Part shown: piece after piece, positions 1 through 8,441 of the stretch
Numbering within the stretch: the first letter of the stretch is position 1
Layout of the letters: the number at the start of each line of letters is the position of its first letter
Assembly: GCF_000684975.1 (NCBI RefSeq)
Contig: NZ_BAXZ01000018.1
Location: 1-64,000 of the forward strand
DNA: 64,000 bases
Direction: 5' to 3'
From: Paraburkholderia acidipaludis NBRC 101816
Lineage (GTDB): Bacteria; Pseudomonadota; Gammaproteobacteria; Burkholderiales; Burkholderiaceae
The notes under the pieces: model-generated
Seen by the model: the letters and a program-made list of their open reading frames with translations, nothing else
Told to the model about the DNA's origin: nothing
Database searches by the model: none
Translations under genes and position numbers: made by a program

Positions 1-135
1 ATCCTCTCTCACCCGTGAAATCGACATCCTGATGGATCTCTACAGGACATATTGTCACTCGCCCTTGATATTCTGTCCAATATCTGTTACGTCTATCTGA
101 TATACATTTTACAGAACATCGCTGGAGAACATCGC

Positions 136-1026
136 GTGGAACTGCGCCACCTTCGGTATTTCCTCGCCGTTGCGGAAGAGCGCAACGTGACACGGGCCGC
201 CGACAAGCTCGGCATCGGCCAGCCGCCGCTTAGCCAGCAACTGCACGCCCTCGAACGCGAACTCGGGGTCCAGCTCTTTCGGCGCACGGGACACGGCGTG
301 GCACTGACCGAGGCCGGGGCCGCCTTCGCCGACGACGCGAGGCGTCTTCTCGGCGACGTGCAGGGTGCCGTTCGCAACGCGCAGCGCGCCGGACGTGGCG
401 AGGTCGGGCACCTGAACATCGGATTCACCGGCTCGGCCGCCTTCAACCCGATGGTGCCCCGGCTCATACGGTTGTTTCGCCAGTCGTTCCCCAGCGTTCA
501 ACTCACGCTGGCCGAGGGAAACACCGCTTACCTGCTCTCGCTGCTCGACGAGGGCCGGCTCGACGTGGCATTCGTGAGGCCCGCAGGAAATCCGCCGACC
601 GGAATCGAGTTTCATCCGCTCGCGATCGAGCCGATGAAACTCGTCCTGCCGGCAACGCACGCCTTGTCGAGAAAGCGCAGGCTGCCTCTTACGGCGCTCG
701 CGGCCGAACCGTTCGTGCTGATACCGCGCGAAGCCAGTCCAAGCCTGTATGACCGGATCGTCGGCGCGTGCCGCGAAGCGGGCTTCGAACCGTTGCTCGG
801 GCAGCAGGCTCCGCAGCTTGCTTCAGTGATCAATTTCGTGGCGGCCGAATTCGGCGTTTCGATGGTGCCTGCTGCCGTCACGCAGATCCAGGTGGAGGGC
901 GTGGTCTACGTCGACGTTCACGGCAACGTGCCCGATATTGGCCTCAAGGTGGCGTGCCGCACCCATGTGCCCAATGCGAAAGTCGCGAACTTTCTGAAAC
1001 TGGCCGGCGAGAGTGCCCGGGACTAA
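136..1026 (+). CDS. LysR-family transcriptional regulator
   Basis: A 296-residue LysR-type regulator. The N-terminal winged helix-turn-helix covers about residues 1-60 (LRHLRYFLAVAEE, then RAADKLGIGQPPLSQQ), followed by the linker and a periplasmic-binding-protein-like effector domain from about residue 90. The N-terminus resembles the BenM/CatM-like branch, but the effector is not evident. The open frame extends back to a TTG at 52. I chose the GTG at 136 because it starts exactly where LysR proteins start and is preceded by GGAG at 124-127. The AT-rich stretch at 52-120 is likely its promoter and autoregulatory region. No obvious target gene is divergent inside the window; the partner may lie upstream of base 1. 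Confidence 0.9.
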   Translation: MELRHLRYFLAVAEERNVTRAADKLGIGQPPLSQQLHALERELGVQLFRRTGHGVALTEAGAAFADDARRLLGDVQGAVRNAQRAGRGEVGHLNIGFTGSAAFNPMVPRLIRLFRQSFPSVQLTLAEGNTAYLLSLLDEGRLDVAFVRPAGNPPTGIEFHPLAIEPMKLVLPATHALSRKRRLPLTALAAEPFVLIPREASPSLYDRIVGACREAGFEPLLGQQAPQLASVINFVAAEFGVSMVPAAVTQIQVEGVVYVDVHGNVPDIGLKVACRTHVPNAKVANFLKLAGESARD

Positions 1027-1109
1027 TCGGCAGGCGGCACGCCGCCTTCCCCGATCGACCCGGTTCGCTGACGAGGCGCGCCGCCGGCGAAAGCGTAGGC
1101 GTCAAAGGC

Positions 1110-1421
1110 TTAGTTATCCTTGACTTCGACCGGCGGCGAATACGGGCTCACGGTCACTTCGGCCTGTCGGCCCGCCTGCGACGAGCCATTCGTGCCGGCG
1201 CCATACGTGGTCTTGTCGTTATTCGCGGCGATGCGCGCCTGGGCTGCCTGGAGGTTCTCCGGGTAGTGCAGCCAGTCGTTCGGGTTGTAGCCGGCCTGTT
1301 CGGCGCGCACCAGGTCCGCGCGCACTTCGCCGCGCGAGAGCGGCTGCGCCGTCTGGGCGAACGAGACGAGCGGCGCGGTCACGGCGACGGCGAGCACGAC
1401 AGCCTTGAAAAGCGATTTCAT
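1110..1421 (-). CDS. DUF4148 secreted protein
   Basis: A 103-residue protein with a clear Sec signal peptide (MKSLFKAVVLAVAV, then an A-F-A-Q-like cleavage site near residue 23). The mature part carries the short DUF4148 signature (LSRGEVRADLVRAEQAGY, then YPENLQAAQARIAAN), a family that is abundant and paralogous in Burkholderiales; function is unknown. The frame runs further upstream, but the signal peptide fixes the start at 1421. The leader contains a perfect 11-bp inverted repeat (1437-1463), a likely operator or mRNA hairpin. It is convergent with the LysR gene and not in an obvious operon. Confidence 0.88.
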   Translation of the reverse strand: MKSLFKAVVLAVAVTAPLVSFAQTAQPLSRGEVRADLVRAEQAGYNPNDWLHYPENLQAAQARIAANNDKTTYGAGTNGSSQAGRQAEVTVSPYSPPVEVKDN

Positions 1422-1436
1422 GATCGTGGACTCCGG

Positions 1437-1463
1437 ACCATGGTAAGTCATCCTTACCATGGT
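1437..1463 (-). promoter_or_regulatory. 11-bp perfect inverted repeat upstream of DUF4148 gene
   Basis: ACCATGGTAAG and its exact reverse complement are separated by five bases, 16 bases upstream of the DUF4148 start codon. The position suits either a dimeric repressor operator overlapping the transcript start or an RNA hairpin just upstream of the ribosome site. The palindrome is seen directly; its role is inferred. Confidence 0.5.
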
Positions 1464-1496
1464 GAAATGAGCAAGGGTGAGAGGGTTCGAGCCTGA

Positions 1497-2294
1497 TTAC
1501 GCGGTCACATAGCGCGCCGCGGGGCTGTTGCTCGACAGATGCGGAGCCATCGTCCGCCTGGCGCCTTCGTAAGCCTCCCACTCTTCGCCCGCATGCAAGG
1601 AGGGGATCGTCACGGGTTCATGGCGGTCAAAACCCGTCAACGCGGCATCCACCATGGCTTCGGCCGACATGACGATGGCTGCGGGCAAGTGTTCGATCGG
1701 CAGGCCGCCGGTCTGCCAGAAGTCGGTGGCGGTGGCGCCGGGCAGCACGGCCTGCACCTGAATGCCGCTGGCGGCCAGCTCGTGGTGAAGCGACTGGCTG
1801 AACGCGAGCACGAAGGCCTTGCTGCCGCCGTAGACACCGTTGAGCGTTTCCGGCGAGATCGCCACGATGGACGAGATGTTGATCACGGCGCCCGCGCCGC
1901 GCGCGACGAAGCCCGGGATCGCGGCATACGTGAGGCGGGTGAGGGCGGTGACGTTCAGGTCGATCAGCCGCGTCATCGCCTCGACGTCGCTGTCGAGCAG
2001 CGGCTTGTGGGTGCCCACGCCCGCGTTGTTGACCAGCAGCGTGATGCTCGCGTCCTGCTTCAGCTTGGCTTCGACGGCGGCCAGCGCCGCGCGGTCGTTC
2101 AGATCCGCGTCGATGATTTCGACGCTACGCTGCGTTTCGTTCGTGATGCGCTGCGCGAGGGCGGCCAGCCGGTCGCGATTGCGCGCCACGAGAATCAGGT
2201 CGTAGCCGCGCCGCGCGAGCCGGTCGGCGTAGACCGCGCCGATACCCGAAGACGCGCCGGTAATGAGGGCAGTACCGCGATGCGTATGAGCCAT
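1497..2294 (-). CDS. Short-chain dehydrogenase/reductase (SDR)
   Basis: A 265-residue classical SDR, NAD(P)-dependent oxidoreductase. It shows the TGASSGIG cofactor loop near residues 11-18, NNAG in the centre of the Rossmann fold, a catalytic Ser in INISS, and the YxxxK pair (YGGSK). The start at 2294 is chosen over the longer frame (to 2369) because it has GGAG at a good distance and begins just before the first beta strand. It is divergent from the GlxA-type regulator at 2411, with 116 bases between them, so it is a candidate target of that regulator. The substrate cannot be told from sequence. Confidence 0.9.
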   Translation of the reverse strand: MAHTHRGTALITGASSGIGAVYADRLARRGYDLILVARNRDRLAALAQRITNETQRSVEIIDADLNDRAALAAVEAKLKQDASITLLVNNAGVGTHKPLLDSDVEAMTRLIDLNVTALTRLTYAAIPGFVARGAGAVINISSIVAISPETLNGVYGGSKAFVLAFSQSLHHELAASGIQVQAVLPGATATDFWQTGGLPIEHLPAAIVMSAEAMVDAALTGFDRHEPVTIPSLHAGEEWEAYEGARRTMAPHLSSNSPAARYVTA

Positions 2295-2410
2295 GATGTC
2301 ACTCCATTCGAAAAGTTGATGAAACCGTGAGCACATTCTGGCCGGGTTTCGCCGCGACAGAAATGACATATATGGTTATGATTCAGGACATGGCTTGACG
2401 GGAAACGGAC

Positions 2411-3370
2411 ATGCACCGGATCGGCTTTTTACTGACTGAGGGCTTCCAGATCATGACGCTCGCGCCGCAGTCGGTGTTCGAGTATGCGAACGTCGTGGCA
2501 GGCGAGCCGTTCTACGCGATGGACAATTTTTCCCTCGACGGCGGCGAGGTCCGCTCGTCGCTCGGCTTCGCCGTGGGTACGCGGCCATTGCGCGGCGCCG
2601 CCGCGGTGGATACGTGGATGGTCGCCGGCGTCAACGACCCGCTCGGCTCGCCGGCCCCCAGGCGGGTGCTGGCGTTCCTGCGCAGGGCGAGCCTGCGCGC
2701 GCGGCGCATTGCCGGTATCTGCACGGGCGGATTCGTGCTTGCCGAAGCGGGCCTGCTCGCCCGGCGGCGCGCCACCACGCACTGGGCGTTCGGGCGCAAA
2801 ATGCAGCGCCTGTTCCCGGATGTGCGCGTGGAGGAGGACCGGATCTATATCGTCGACGGACCGATCTGGACGTCCGCCGGCATGACGGCGGGGCTCGATC
2901 TGGCGCTGGCGATGGTGGAGAAGGATCTGGGCGCCGAGGCGGCGCGCTCGGTGGCGCACAAGCTCGTGATGCATCAGCGCCGCGCGGGCGGCCAGTCGCA
3001 GCATTCGGAAATGCTGGAACTCGCCCCGAAAACGGATCGCATCCAGAACGCGCTGACCTATGCGCGCCAGAACCTGAATCGCGCGCTAACGGTGGAAGAG
3101 CTGGCCGAAACCGTGCACATGAGCGCGCGCCAGTTCAGCCGCGTGTTTACGCTCGAAACGGGGCAGTCGCCCGCGAAGGCAGTCGAGCGGCTGCGCCTCG
3201 AGGCGGCGCGGCTCATGATCGAGCAGAGCCGTCACCCGCTCGAAGTCATCGCGAAAGAAACCGGCTTTCGCGATCGGCGCCATATGCGCGAGGTGTTCCT
3301 GCGCGGCTTCGGCCTGCCGCCCCAGGCGGTGCGGCGCGACGCCCGCACGGGCAGCCGCGATGCCGCGTAG
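2411..3370 (+). CDS. GlxA-type AraC-family regulator with DJ-1/PfpI domain
   Basis: A 319-residue regulator. The N-terminal DJ-1/PfpI (glutamine-amidotransferase-like) fold spans about residues 1-190 and includes the GICTGGFVLAEAGLL nucleophile-elbow region with Cys and the ATTHW segment. The C-terminal AraC/XylS double helix-turn-helix is at about 210-310 (LTVEELAETVHMSARQFSRVF, then ETGFRDRRHMREVF). Such proteins usually activate a divergent gene; here that is the SDR gene at 1497-2294. The ATG at 2411 has a weak ribosome site, but the domain start leaves little room to move it. Confidence 0.9.
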   Translation: MHRIGFLLTEGFQIMTLAPQSVFEYANVVAGEPFYAMDNFSLDGGEVRSSLGFAVGTRPLRGAAAVDTWMVAGVNDPLGSPAPRRVLAFLRRASLRARRIAGICTGGFVLAEAGLLARRRATTHWAFGRKMQRLFPDVRVEEDRIYIVDGPIWTSAGMTAGLDLALAMVEKDLGAEAARSVAHKLVMHQRRAGGQSQHSEMLELAPKTDRIQNALTYARQNLNRALTVEELAETVHMSARQFSRVFTLETGQSPAKAVERLRLEAARLMIEQSRHPLEVIAKETGFRDRRHMREVFLRGFGLPPQAVRRDARTGSRDAA

Positions 3371-3399
3371 ACGCATCTTCCAGAGTCCGCGGTTCGCTT

Positions 3400-3522
3400 T
3401 CATCGCTCGCCGCGCTGGATGTGAATGCCTCCCGCGACTTCGATGCGTTGGGCGTTGATCCAGCCGAATTCGTCGGATAGCAAACCGGCGATGACGGGGC
3501 CGACGTCCTCGGACAAGCCGTG
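3400..3522 (-). pseudogene. Remnant of an SDR C-terminus
   Basis: On the minus strand the frame ending at 3400 reads HGLSEDVGPVIAG, LLSDEFGWIN, AQRIEVAGGIHI and then stop. This is the typical last 35-40 residues of a classical SDR (cofactor-proximal helix, xWINGQ-like turn, final V-A-G-G strand). No Rossmann-fold part precedes it: upstream sequence in this frame is unrelated. I read it as the decayed tail of a lost oxidoreductase gene. Confidence 0.6.
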
Positions 3523-3590
3523 CCGTCGTTGAGCTGCCGGTGGGGCGCTGTTCCGCGCACCCGCGAACGCTGAACGGGCTGCTCGGGCAT

Positions 3591-3989
3591 TCATGAGAGA
3601 GTGGGGCGGTAATGGCTGTCGCTCTCCGCGTTGAATATCTCGTCGTCGAGCACGAGTTCGATTGCGCACTCGTTGCTCTCAGGCTGGGACTGCCGGCTCG
3701 CCTCGAAACACGACCGAACGCGCGCGCCGATCCGCTGCTGGATTTCGCGCCGCTGGGCCGTGTCGTGCTTCGCATAGCGCTCGAACTGTTCGCGCGTCGC
3801 ACGAAGCGTCGCGGCGCAACGTTTATCGAGTGTGGTGTCGGGGTGCGATTCGATCACCCAGGTGATATTCAAAACAAGCGCATCGCCGGTATCGAGGAAA
3901 CTCACCGCGGGCCTTCTGGGCGAGTCGAATTCGTGTGCCAGGGCAAGCTGGATCTCCTCGATCCGCTGGTCGAAATCATAGGTTTTCAT
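3591..3989 (-). CDS. Small conserved protein, probably DUF3022
   Basis: A 132-residue soluble protein with no signal peptide or membrane helix. It begins MKTYDFDQRIEEIQLAL and contains ESHPDTTLDKRCAATLRATREQFERYA, which matches my memory of the Burkholderia DUF3022 family; the assignment is tentative. The start at 3989 has GGAGCG upstream and is preferred to the longer frame reaching 4064. No function is known, and the neighbours give no hint. Confidence 0.65.
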   Translation of the reverse strand: MKTYDFDQRIEEIQLALAHEFDSPRRPAVSFLDTGDALVLNITWVIESHPDTTLDKRCAATLRATREQFERYAKHDTAQRREIQQRIGARVRSCFEASRQSQPESNECAIELVLDDEIFNAESDSHYRPTLS

Positions 3990-4171
3990 GGCGCGCTCCA
4001 GTGTGGGCAGGAACAGGCACTTTTCTGCGCATCGGGCGTGCCGCGCCGGGTTGCCTCGGGCCATTGTGTGACGTCCCGAGACGGACGCGGCCGCTCTCTT
4101 TTATCCGGAGCGCGATTCGCCGGGATTCGCCTTGAGATATGATCGCGTTTTAACGTAGTGGAATTGCCCCC

Positions 4172-4648
4172 ATGCAAGTGCTGGTCGATGCCGACGCTTG
4201 TCCCGTGGTCATCAAGGAAATGCTGTTCCGGGCCGCGCGACGGGCGGAGGTGCGGGTGACTCTGGTCGCGAACCAGTATTTGCGCACGCCGCCGTCTCCC
4301 TTCATCACGTCCATTCAGGTGCCGGCCGGTTTCGACGCGGCGGATGCCCGTATCGTCGAATTGGCCGAGCCGGGCGACCTGGTGATCACGGCGGACATTC
4401 CGCTTGCCGCCGCGGTGCTCGACAAAGGGGCGCACGCGCTCGAACCGCGCGGCAACTGGTTCACGCGCGAGAATATTCAGGAACGCCTGACGGTGCGCGA
4501 CGTGATGGATCAACTACGCAGCGCCGGCATCGATACGGGCGGTCCGGCTCCCTTCAGCACGCGCGACAGCAAGGCGTTTGCCGGACAGCTCGACCGATTC
4601 CTCGCACGTTACGGCAAGCCGCCTCGCGGGAACGAGGGATCGGATTGA
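4172..4648 (+). CDS. YaiI/YqxD family protein (DUF188)
   Basis: A 158-residue protein that is full length for the DUF188 (YaiI/YqxD) family. The N-terminal MQVLVDADACPVVIKEM carries the acidic cluster typical of PIN-like nucleases, with a second acidic site in GDLVITADIPLAAAVL and the conserved C-terminal region with FTRENIQERL. The family is predicted to have a PIN-like nuclease fold, but its biochemical role is not established. It lies 54 bases upstream of dbpA on the same strand and may be co-transcribed with it. Confidence 0.88.
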   Translation: MQVLVDADACPVVIKEMLFRAARRAEVRVTLVANQYLRTPPSPFITSIQVPAGFDAADARIVELAEPGDLVITADIPLAAAVLDKGAHALEPRGNWFTRENIQERLTVRDVMDQLRSAGIDTGGPAPFSTRDSKAFAGQLDRFLARYGKPPRGNEGSD

Positions 4649-4702
4649 TCGTCGCAGCCATTCCGGTTACGACGCTTGCGGCGGCAGCGCGCCGCTCAAT
4701 AG

Positions 4703-6115
4703 ATGGAACACCCAGAAATGCCAGAAAAAAACCTTGTGCGCTCCTTCAGCGAGCTTCCGCTTGCCCCCGCCATGCTCGCCAATCTGGCCCAGCTTGGCTA
4801 TACGGCCATGACGCCGATCCAGGCGGCCAGCTTGCCCGTGGCGTTGGAAGGGCATGACCTGATCGCCCAGGCGAAAACCGGCAGCGGCAAGACGGCGGCA
4901 TTTTCCCTCGCGCTGCTGGCGCGCCTCGACGTGCAGCGTTTCGCCGTGCAGACGCTGGTCCTCTGTCCGACGCGCGAACTGGCCGATCAGGCCGCGCAGG
5001 AAATTCGCCGCCTCGCCCGCGCGGAGCAGAACATCAAGGTATTGACGCTGTGCGGCGGCACGCCCATGGCCCCTCAGACCGCGAGTCTCGAGCACGGCGC
5101 CCATGTTGTCGTCGGCACGCCGGGCCGCATCATGGACCATCTGGCGCGCGGCAACCTCGACGTCGGCGCGCTGAATACGCTCGTGCTCGACGAGGCGGAC
5201 CGGATGCTCGACATGGGCTTCTTCGACGATATCGCCACCGTCGTGGACCAATGCCCCAAGGAACGCCAGACCCTGCTGTTCTCGGCCACCTACCCGGAGG
5301 GGATCGCCCGGCTGAGCCGGCAATTCCTGCGTAATCCGAAGGAAATCAAGCTCGAAGAGCGTCACGACAGCAGCAAGATCCGCCAGCGCTTTTACGAGGT
5401 GGCCGAGGAAGAGCGGCTGCACGCGGTGGGCATGCTGCTGAATCACTATCGTCCGGTGAGCACGCTGGCGTTCTGCAATACGAAACAACAGTGCCGCGAT
5501 CTGCTCGACGTGTTGCGCGCGCAGGGTTTCCATGCGTTGGCGCTGCATGGCGAACTGGAGCAGCGCGAGCGCGATCAGGTGCTGATCCGCTTCGCGAACC
5601 GCAGCTGCTCGGTGCTCGTTGCGACCGACGTGGCGGCCCGCGGCCTCGACATTGCGCAACTCGAAGCCGTGATCAACGTGGACGTGACGCCCGACCCGGA
5701 TGTGCACGTACACCGCATCGGCCGCACGGGCCGCGCCGATCAGGACGGCTGGGCATTGAGCCTCGCCAGCATGGACGAGATGGGGCGGGTGGGCAGCATC
5801 GAGCAGGCGCAGAAACAGGATGTCGAATGGCACAAGCTGGCCGATCTGAAGGCCGCCAGCAACGAGCCCCTGCTGCCGCCGATGGAAACGCTGCAAATCC
5901 TTGGCGGGCGCAAGGAAAAAATTCGTCCGGGTGACGTGCTGGGAGCGCTGACGGGTGATGCGGGCTTCAGCGCTTCCCAGATCGGCAAGATCAACGTAAC
6001 CGACTTTTCGACCTATGTGGCCGTCGATCGCAGCATTGCCCGCGAGGCGTTGCGCAGGCTCGGGGCGGGGAAGGTCAAGGGCAAGAAGGTCAAGGTCCGG
6101 ATGATGGACGAATAG
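4703..6115 (+). CDS. dbpA: ATP-dependent RNA helicase DbpA
   Basis: A 470-residue DEAD-box helicase that acts in 50S ribosome assembly by binding a 23S rRNA hairpin. Motifs occur in order: Q motif (MTPIQAASLP), motif I AKTGSGKT, Ia PTRELADQ, Ib TPGR, II DEAD, III SAT, then domain 2 with VATDVAARGLD and HRIGRTGR. After about residue 390 comes the DbpA RNA-binding domain (RPGDVLGALTGDAGF, then IGKINVTDFSTYVAV), which distinguishes it from RhlE, SrmB and DeaD. The start could be 4703 or the ATG five codons later; neither has a strong ribosome site. It is convergent with dhaKL, only 7 bases apart. Confidence 0.93.
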   Translation: MEHPEMPEKNLVRSFSELPLAPAMLANLAQLGYTAMTPIQAASLPVALEGHDLIAQAKTGSGKTAAFSLALLARLDVQRFAVQTLVLCPTRELADQAAQEIRRLARAEQNIKVLTLCGGTPMAPQTASLEHGAHVVVGTPGRIMDHLARGNLDVGALNTLVLDEADRMLDMGFFDDIATVVDQCPKERQTLLFSATYPEGIARLSRQFLRNPKEIKLEERHDSSKIRQRFYEVAEEERLHAVGMLLNHYRPVSTLAFCNTKQQCRDLLDVLRAQGFHALALHGELEQRERDQVLIRFANRSCSVLVATDVAARGLDIAQLEAVINVDVTPDPDVHVHRIGRTGRADQDGWALSLASMDEMGRVGSIEQAQKQDVEWHKLADLKAASNEPLLPPMETLQILGGRKEKIRPGDVLGALTGDAGFSASQIGKINVTDFSTYVAVDRSIAREALRRLGAGKVKGKKVKVRMMDE

Positions 6116-6122
6116 CCGGCAT

Positions 6123-7832
6123 TCATGAGGCCACGACGTGGGGACCGATCGCGCTGAGCCAGCAGGTCACGGCGACAGCGCCGCCGTCGGGCGAGCCAAT
6201 CGCACGATCGCCCAGATAGCTTGCGCGGCCGGCGCGCGGTTTCATCGTGGAGGTTGCCTCGGCGCCGAGCTTTGCGGACGAGACGGCCCGCGAAAAAGCG
6301 ACGGCCGCGGGGCAGCCCGATCGCAGTTCCTGCGCGAACGTATCGGCAGCGGGGATGAGGGCATCGAGCATCGTTCTGTCACCGGCCTTGGCGCCGCCGA
6401 GCTCGCCGACGGCCTCGACGGCCGCTCTGAAGGCATCGGCCCAATCGTGGGCGGAAGGCTGGGGCGTTTCCGCGAGACGTCGTGACGCGCGCAGCAGCGC
6501 CGTGGCATAGAAGGGACCGGAGCTGCCTGCGACGGCTCGGCGTAGCGCGCCGCCCAAAGCGGCGAGCGCACCGGCGGGGTTGGCGAAGGCCGGGTCGGGG
6601 AGGGCGAGGATGGCGTCTGCGGCGCGCTTCATGCTGATGCCGAGGTCGCCGTCGCCGGCGAGGGAATCCAGCTCGGTGAGGCGCGGTTCGTCAGCGATCA
6701 GGGCGTGAGCGGCAGCGGTGAGCGCCGGCTTGAGGCGGGAGATCCATGCCTGGGCGGCCGCGTCGAGAATCGTCGGAGTTTCGCCGGCGCGCGTGACCGG
6801 CGAGTCCATCCGGATATCGGCGCTGACGCTGCCGCCGCGCGGCCACGCGCGGGCCAGCGTGGGCGCGTCGAGCAACGCGAGCCGGTCGTTATCGACGCGC
6901 AGGACGGAAACGGAGCAGCCGGGCATGTTCAACGCCGAGAGCAGGGTGCCCGACCATGCCCGCTCGACGGCGATCCCCTTTCCCGTCAACGCTTCCCAGG
7001 CCGCGCGCAGGACGATGTCCAGTTCCATCTGCGGCGTGGCTCCGAGGCCATTCACGAGGAGTGCTACACGTTCGCCTGCCGCGAGCCCCATGTCCTCCAG
7101 AATATTCGAGAGCAGGGTTCGGGTGATCTCGTCGGCCGGCTGTGGCGCGGTTCGCTCGACGCCTTTTTCGCCGTGAATGCCGAGGCCTAGCTCGATCTCG
7201 TCGTCTGCCAGCGTGAAGCCGGATTTTTCGACGCCGGGTAGCGTGCAGCCGTCCAGCGCCACCCCCATCGATCCCAGGTTTGCCGCGGCGGCGCGCGCGG
7301 CAGACGTCACCTGATCGAGCGGGAGCCCTTGTTCTGCGGCGGCTCCGGCGACTTTATGCACGAGCACCGTTCCGGCGATTCCGCGGCGGCGATCGCGCGT
7401 CGTGTGCCGGCGAAGCGAAACGTCGTCGGCCACGATCACCACTTCGACGGGAATGCCTTCGGCGCGTGCGAGCTCGGCGGCGAGGCCGAAGTTCAGCCGA
7501 TCCCCCGTGTAGTTCTTGACGATCAGGACGGCGCCGGCGGGACCCGCGGTTGCGCGGATGGCGGCAAGGACTTCGTCGGTGGACGGCGAGGTGAACACCT
7601 GGCCGCACACCGCGGCGCTCAGCATGCCGGCCCCGACATAACCCGCGTGCGCGGGTTCGTGGCCGCTGCCGCCGCCCGAGATGATGGCGACGGGTCGATT
7701 GAAGACTTCGGGCAGATCACGGCGAACGAGCACATTTTCGTCGCCCAGGATAGCGGTGTTCGGAGCCAGCCTGGCAATGCCCTCGAGCATTTCCCGAACG
7801 ACGTTCGATGGATCGTTGATGAGCTTCTTCAT
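6123..7832 (-). CDS. Dihydroxyacetone kinase, fused DhaK-DhaL
   Basis: A 569-residue single-chain, ATP-dependent dihydroxyacetone (or triose/tetrulose) kinase. The DhaK domain (about residues 1-330) has the GGGSGHEPAHAGYVG substrate-binding loop and the covalent substrate histidine, His220 in LGIHGEKG. The DhaL nucleotide-binding domain (about 355-569) shows LDSLAGDGDLGISM, where the D-x-D-x-G acidic cluster binds Mg-ATP, followed by GGSSGPFYATALL-like glycine turns. The fusion means ATP, not the phosphotransferase system, is the likely phosphate donor. No glycerol or sugar genes sit beside it, so the physiological substrate is open. Confidence 0.92.
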   Translation of the reverse strand: MKKLINDPSNVVREMLEGIARLAPNTAILGDENVLVRRDLPEVFNRPVAIISGGGSGHEPAHAGYVGAGMLSAAVCGQVFTSPSTDEVLAAIRATAGPAGAVLIVKNYTGDRLNFGLAAELARAEGIPVEVVIVADDVSLRRHTTRDRRRGIAGTVLVHKVAGAAAEQGLPLDQVTSAARAAAANLGSMGVALDGCTLPGVEKSGFTLADDEIELGLGIHGEKGVERTAPQPADEITRTLLSNILEDMGLAAGERVALLVNGLGATPQMELDIVLRAAWEALTGKGIAVERAWSGTLLSALNMPGCSVSVLRVDNDRLALLDAPTLARAWPRGGSVSADIRMDSPVTRAGETPTILDAAAQAWISRLKPALTAAAHALIADEPRLTELDSLAGDGDLGISMKRAADAILALPDPAFANPAGALAALGGALRRAVAGSSGPFYATALLRASRRLAETPQPSAHDWADAFRAAVEAVGELGGAKAGDRTMLDALIPAADTFAQELRSGCPAAVAFSRAVSSAKLGAEATSTMKPRAGRASYLGDRAIGSPDGGAVAVTCWLSAIGPHVVAS

Positions 7833-8117
7833 GTTGGGCTTCGGCGGTGGTTGGGTGTGAGTTCAGCGCTCTGGCGAGTGCATCTAGCGCATTACAAAGG
7901 GCGGCAATATTGGTATCGGTAGATTGCGATCCCGGACATTATGATCCCTGCGGAGTTTCGGTCTCTCAGTGTGCTTTCCGGGACCTCGTTTGGGGTGGGC
8001 TCTTTATCAATATAATTTTACATAATGCAAATTATCGAAATTTCTCCTGTAGCAGCTATATCCTAATGTCGTGTTCTGGCTATTTACAGATGTCGTGTTT
8101 TTGACCACTGGCATGCA
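7833..8117. other. Gene-free upstream region of dhaKL
   Basis: I see no credible gene. The stretch is AT-richer than its surroundings around 8000-8100 and includes a direct repeat of ATGTCGTGTT (8066-8075 and 8090-8099, 24 bases apart). It should contain the dhaKL promoter on the minus strand and mark the edge of the defence island on the plus side. Confidence 0.4.
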
Positions 8118-8441
8118 GTGCTTCGGAGCTAAAGTGTGAATGCGGCTAGGTTATCTTTCGATATTCACAGAATTGCTCCCCTGAATCGCACATTCACAAG
8201 TTTGATACGCGGCCGGTCTGGCCCATTCGACGCTCAGAGATTTGCTCCAAAGCAACGTGCTTCGGAGCAAAATTGTGCATGCGGCCAATTTATCTAAGAG
8301 TGAAGTTCGGGGATTGGCTGGCCAATGGTTTGCCTCGGAAACCTGCGATATGCAAAAGTTTGCTCCGCGAATTGCACACTCAGGTTTGGTAGTCAGCCGT
8401 ACTGGCCCGTTTTTCGACATTCACGGATTTGCTCCGAAGTA
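8118..8441. repeat. Imperfect interleaved direct repeats (A1-B1-A2-B2)
   Basis: Two repeat types alternate. Unit A (about 40 bases, starting GTGCTTCGGAGC) occurs at 8118-8157 and 8257-8296 with about 7 mismatches. Unit B (about 80 bases, from TTGCTCC through CTGGCCC to ATTTGCTCC) occurs at about 8173-8252 and 8359-8439 with small gaps. TTGCTCC/GGAGCAA boxes punctuate the array, and more degenerate TGCTCCGG boxes continue to about 8540. It sits directly upstream of the SMC operon. It is not CRISPR-like: there are no uniform repeats and no unique spacers. Confidence 0.6.
8242..8270. repeat. Near-perfect 13-bp hairpin inside the repeat array
   Basis: TTGCTCCAAAGCA and TGCTTCGGAGCAA face each other across a three-base loop (ACG), with one mismatched position. 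It forms the B1/A2 junction of the array. It lacks a T tract, so it is not a standard intrinsic terminator. Confidence 0.55.
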
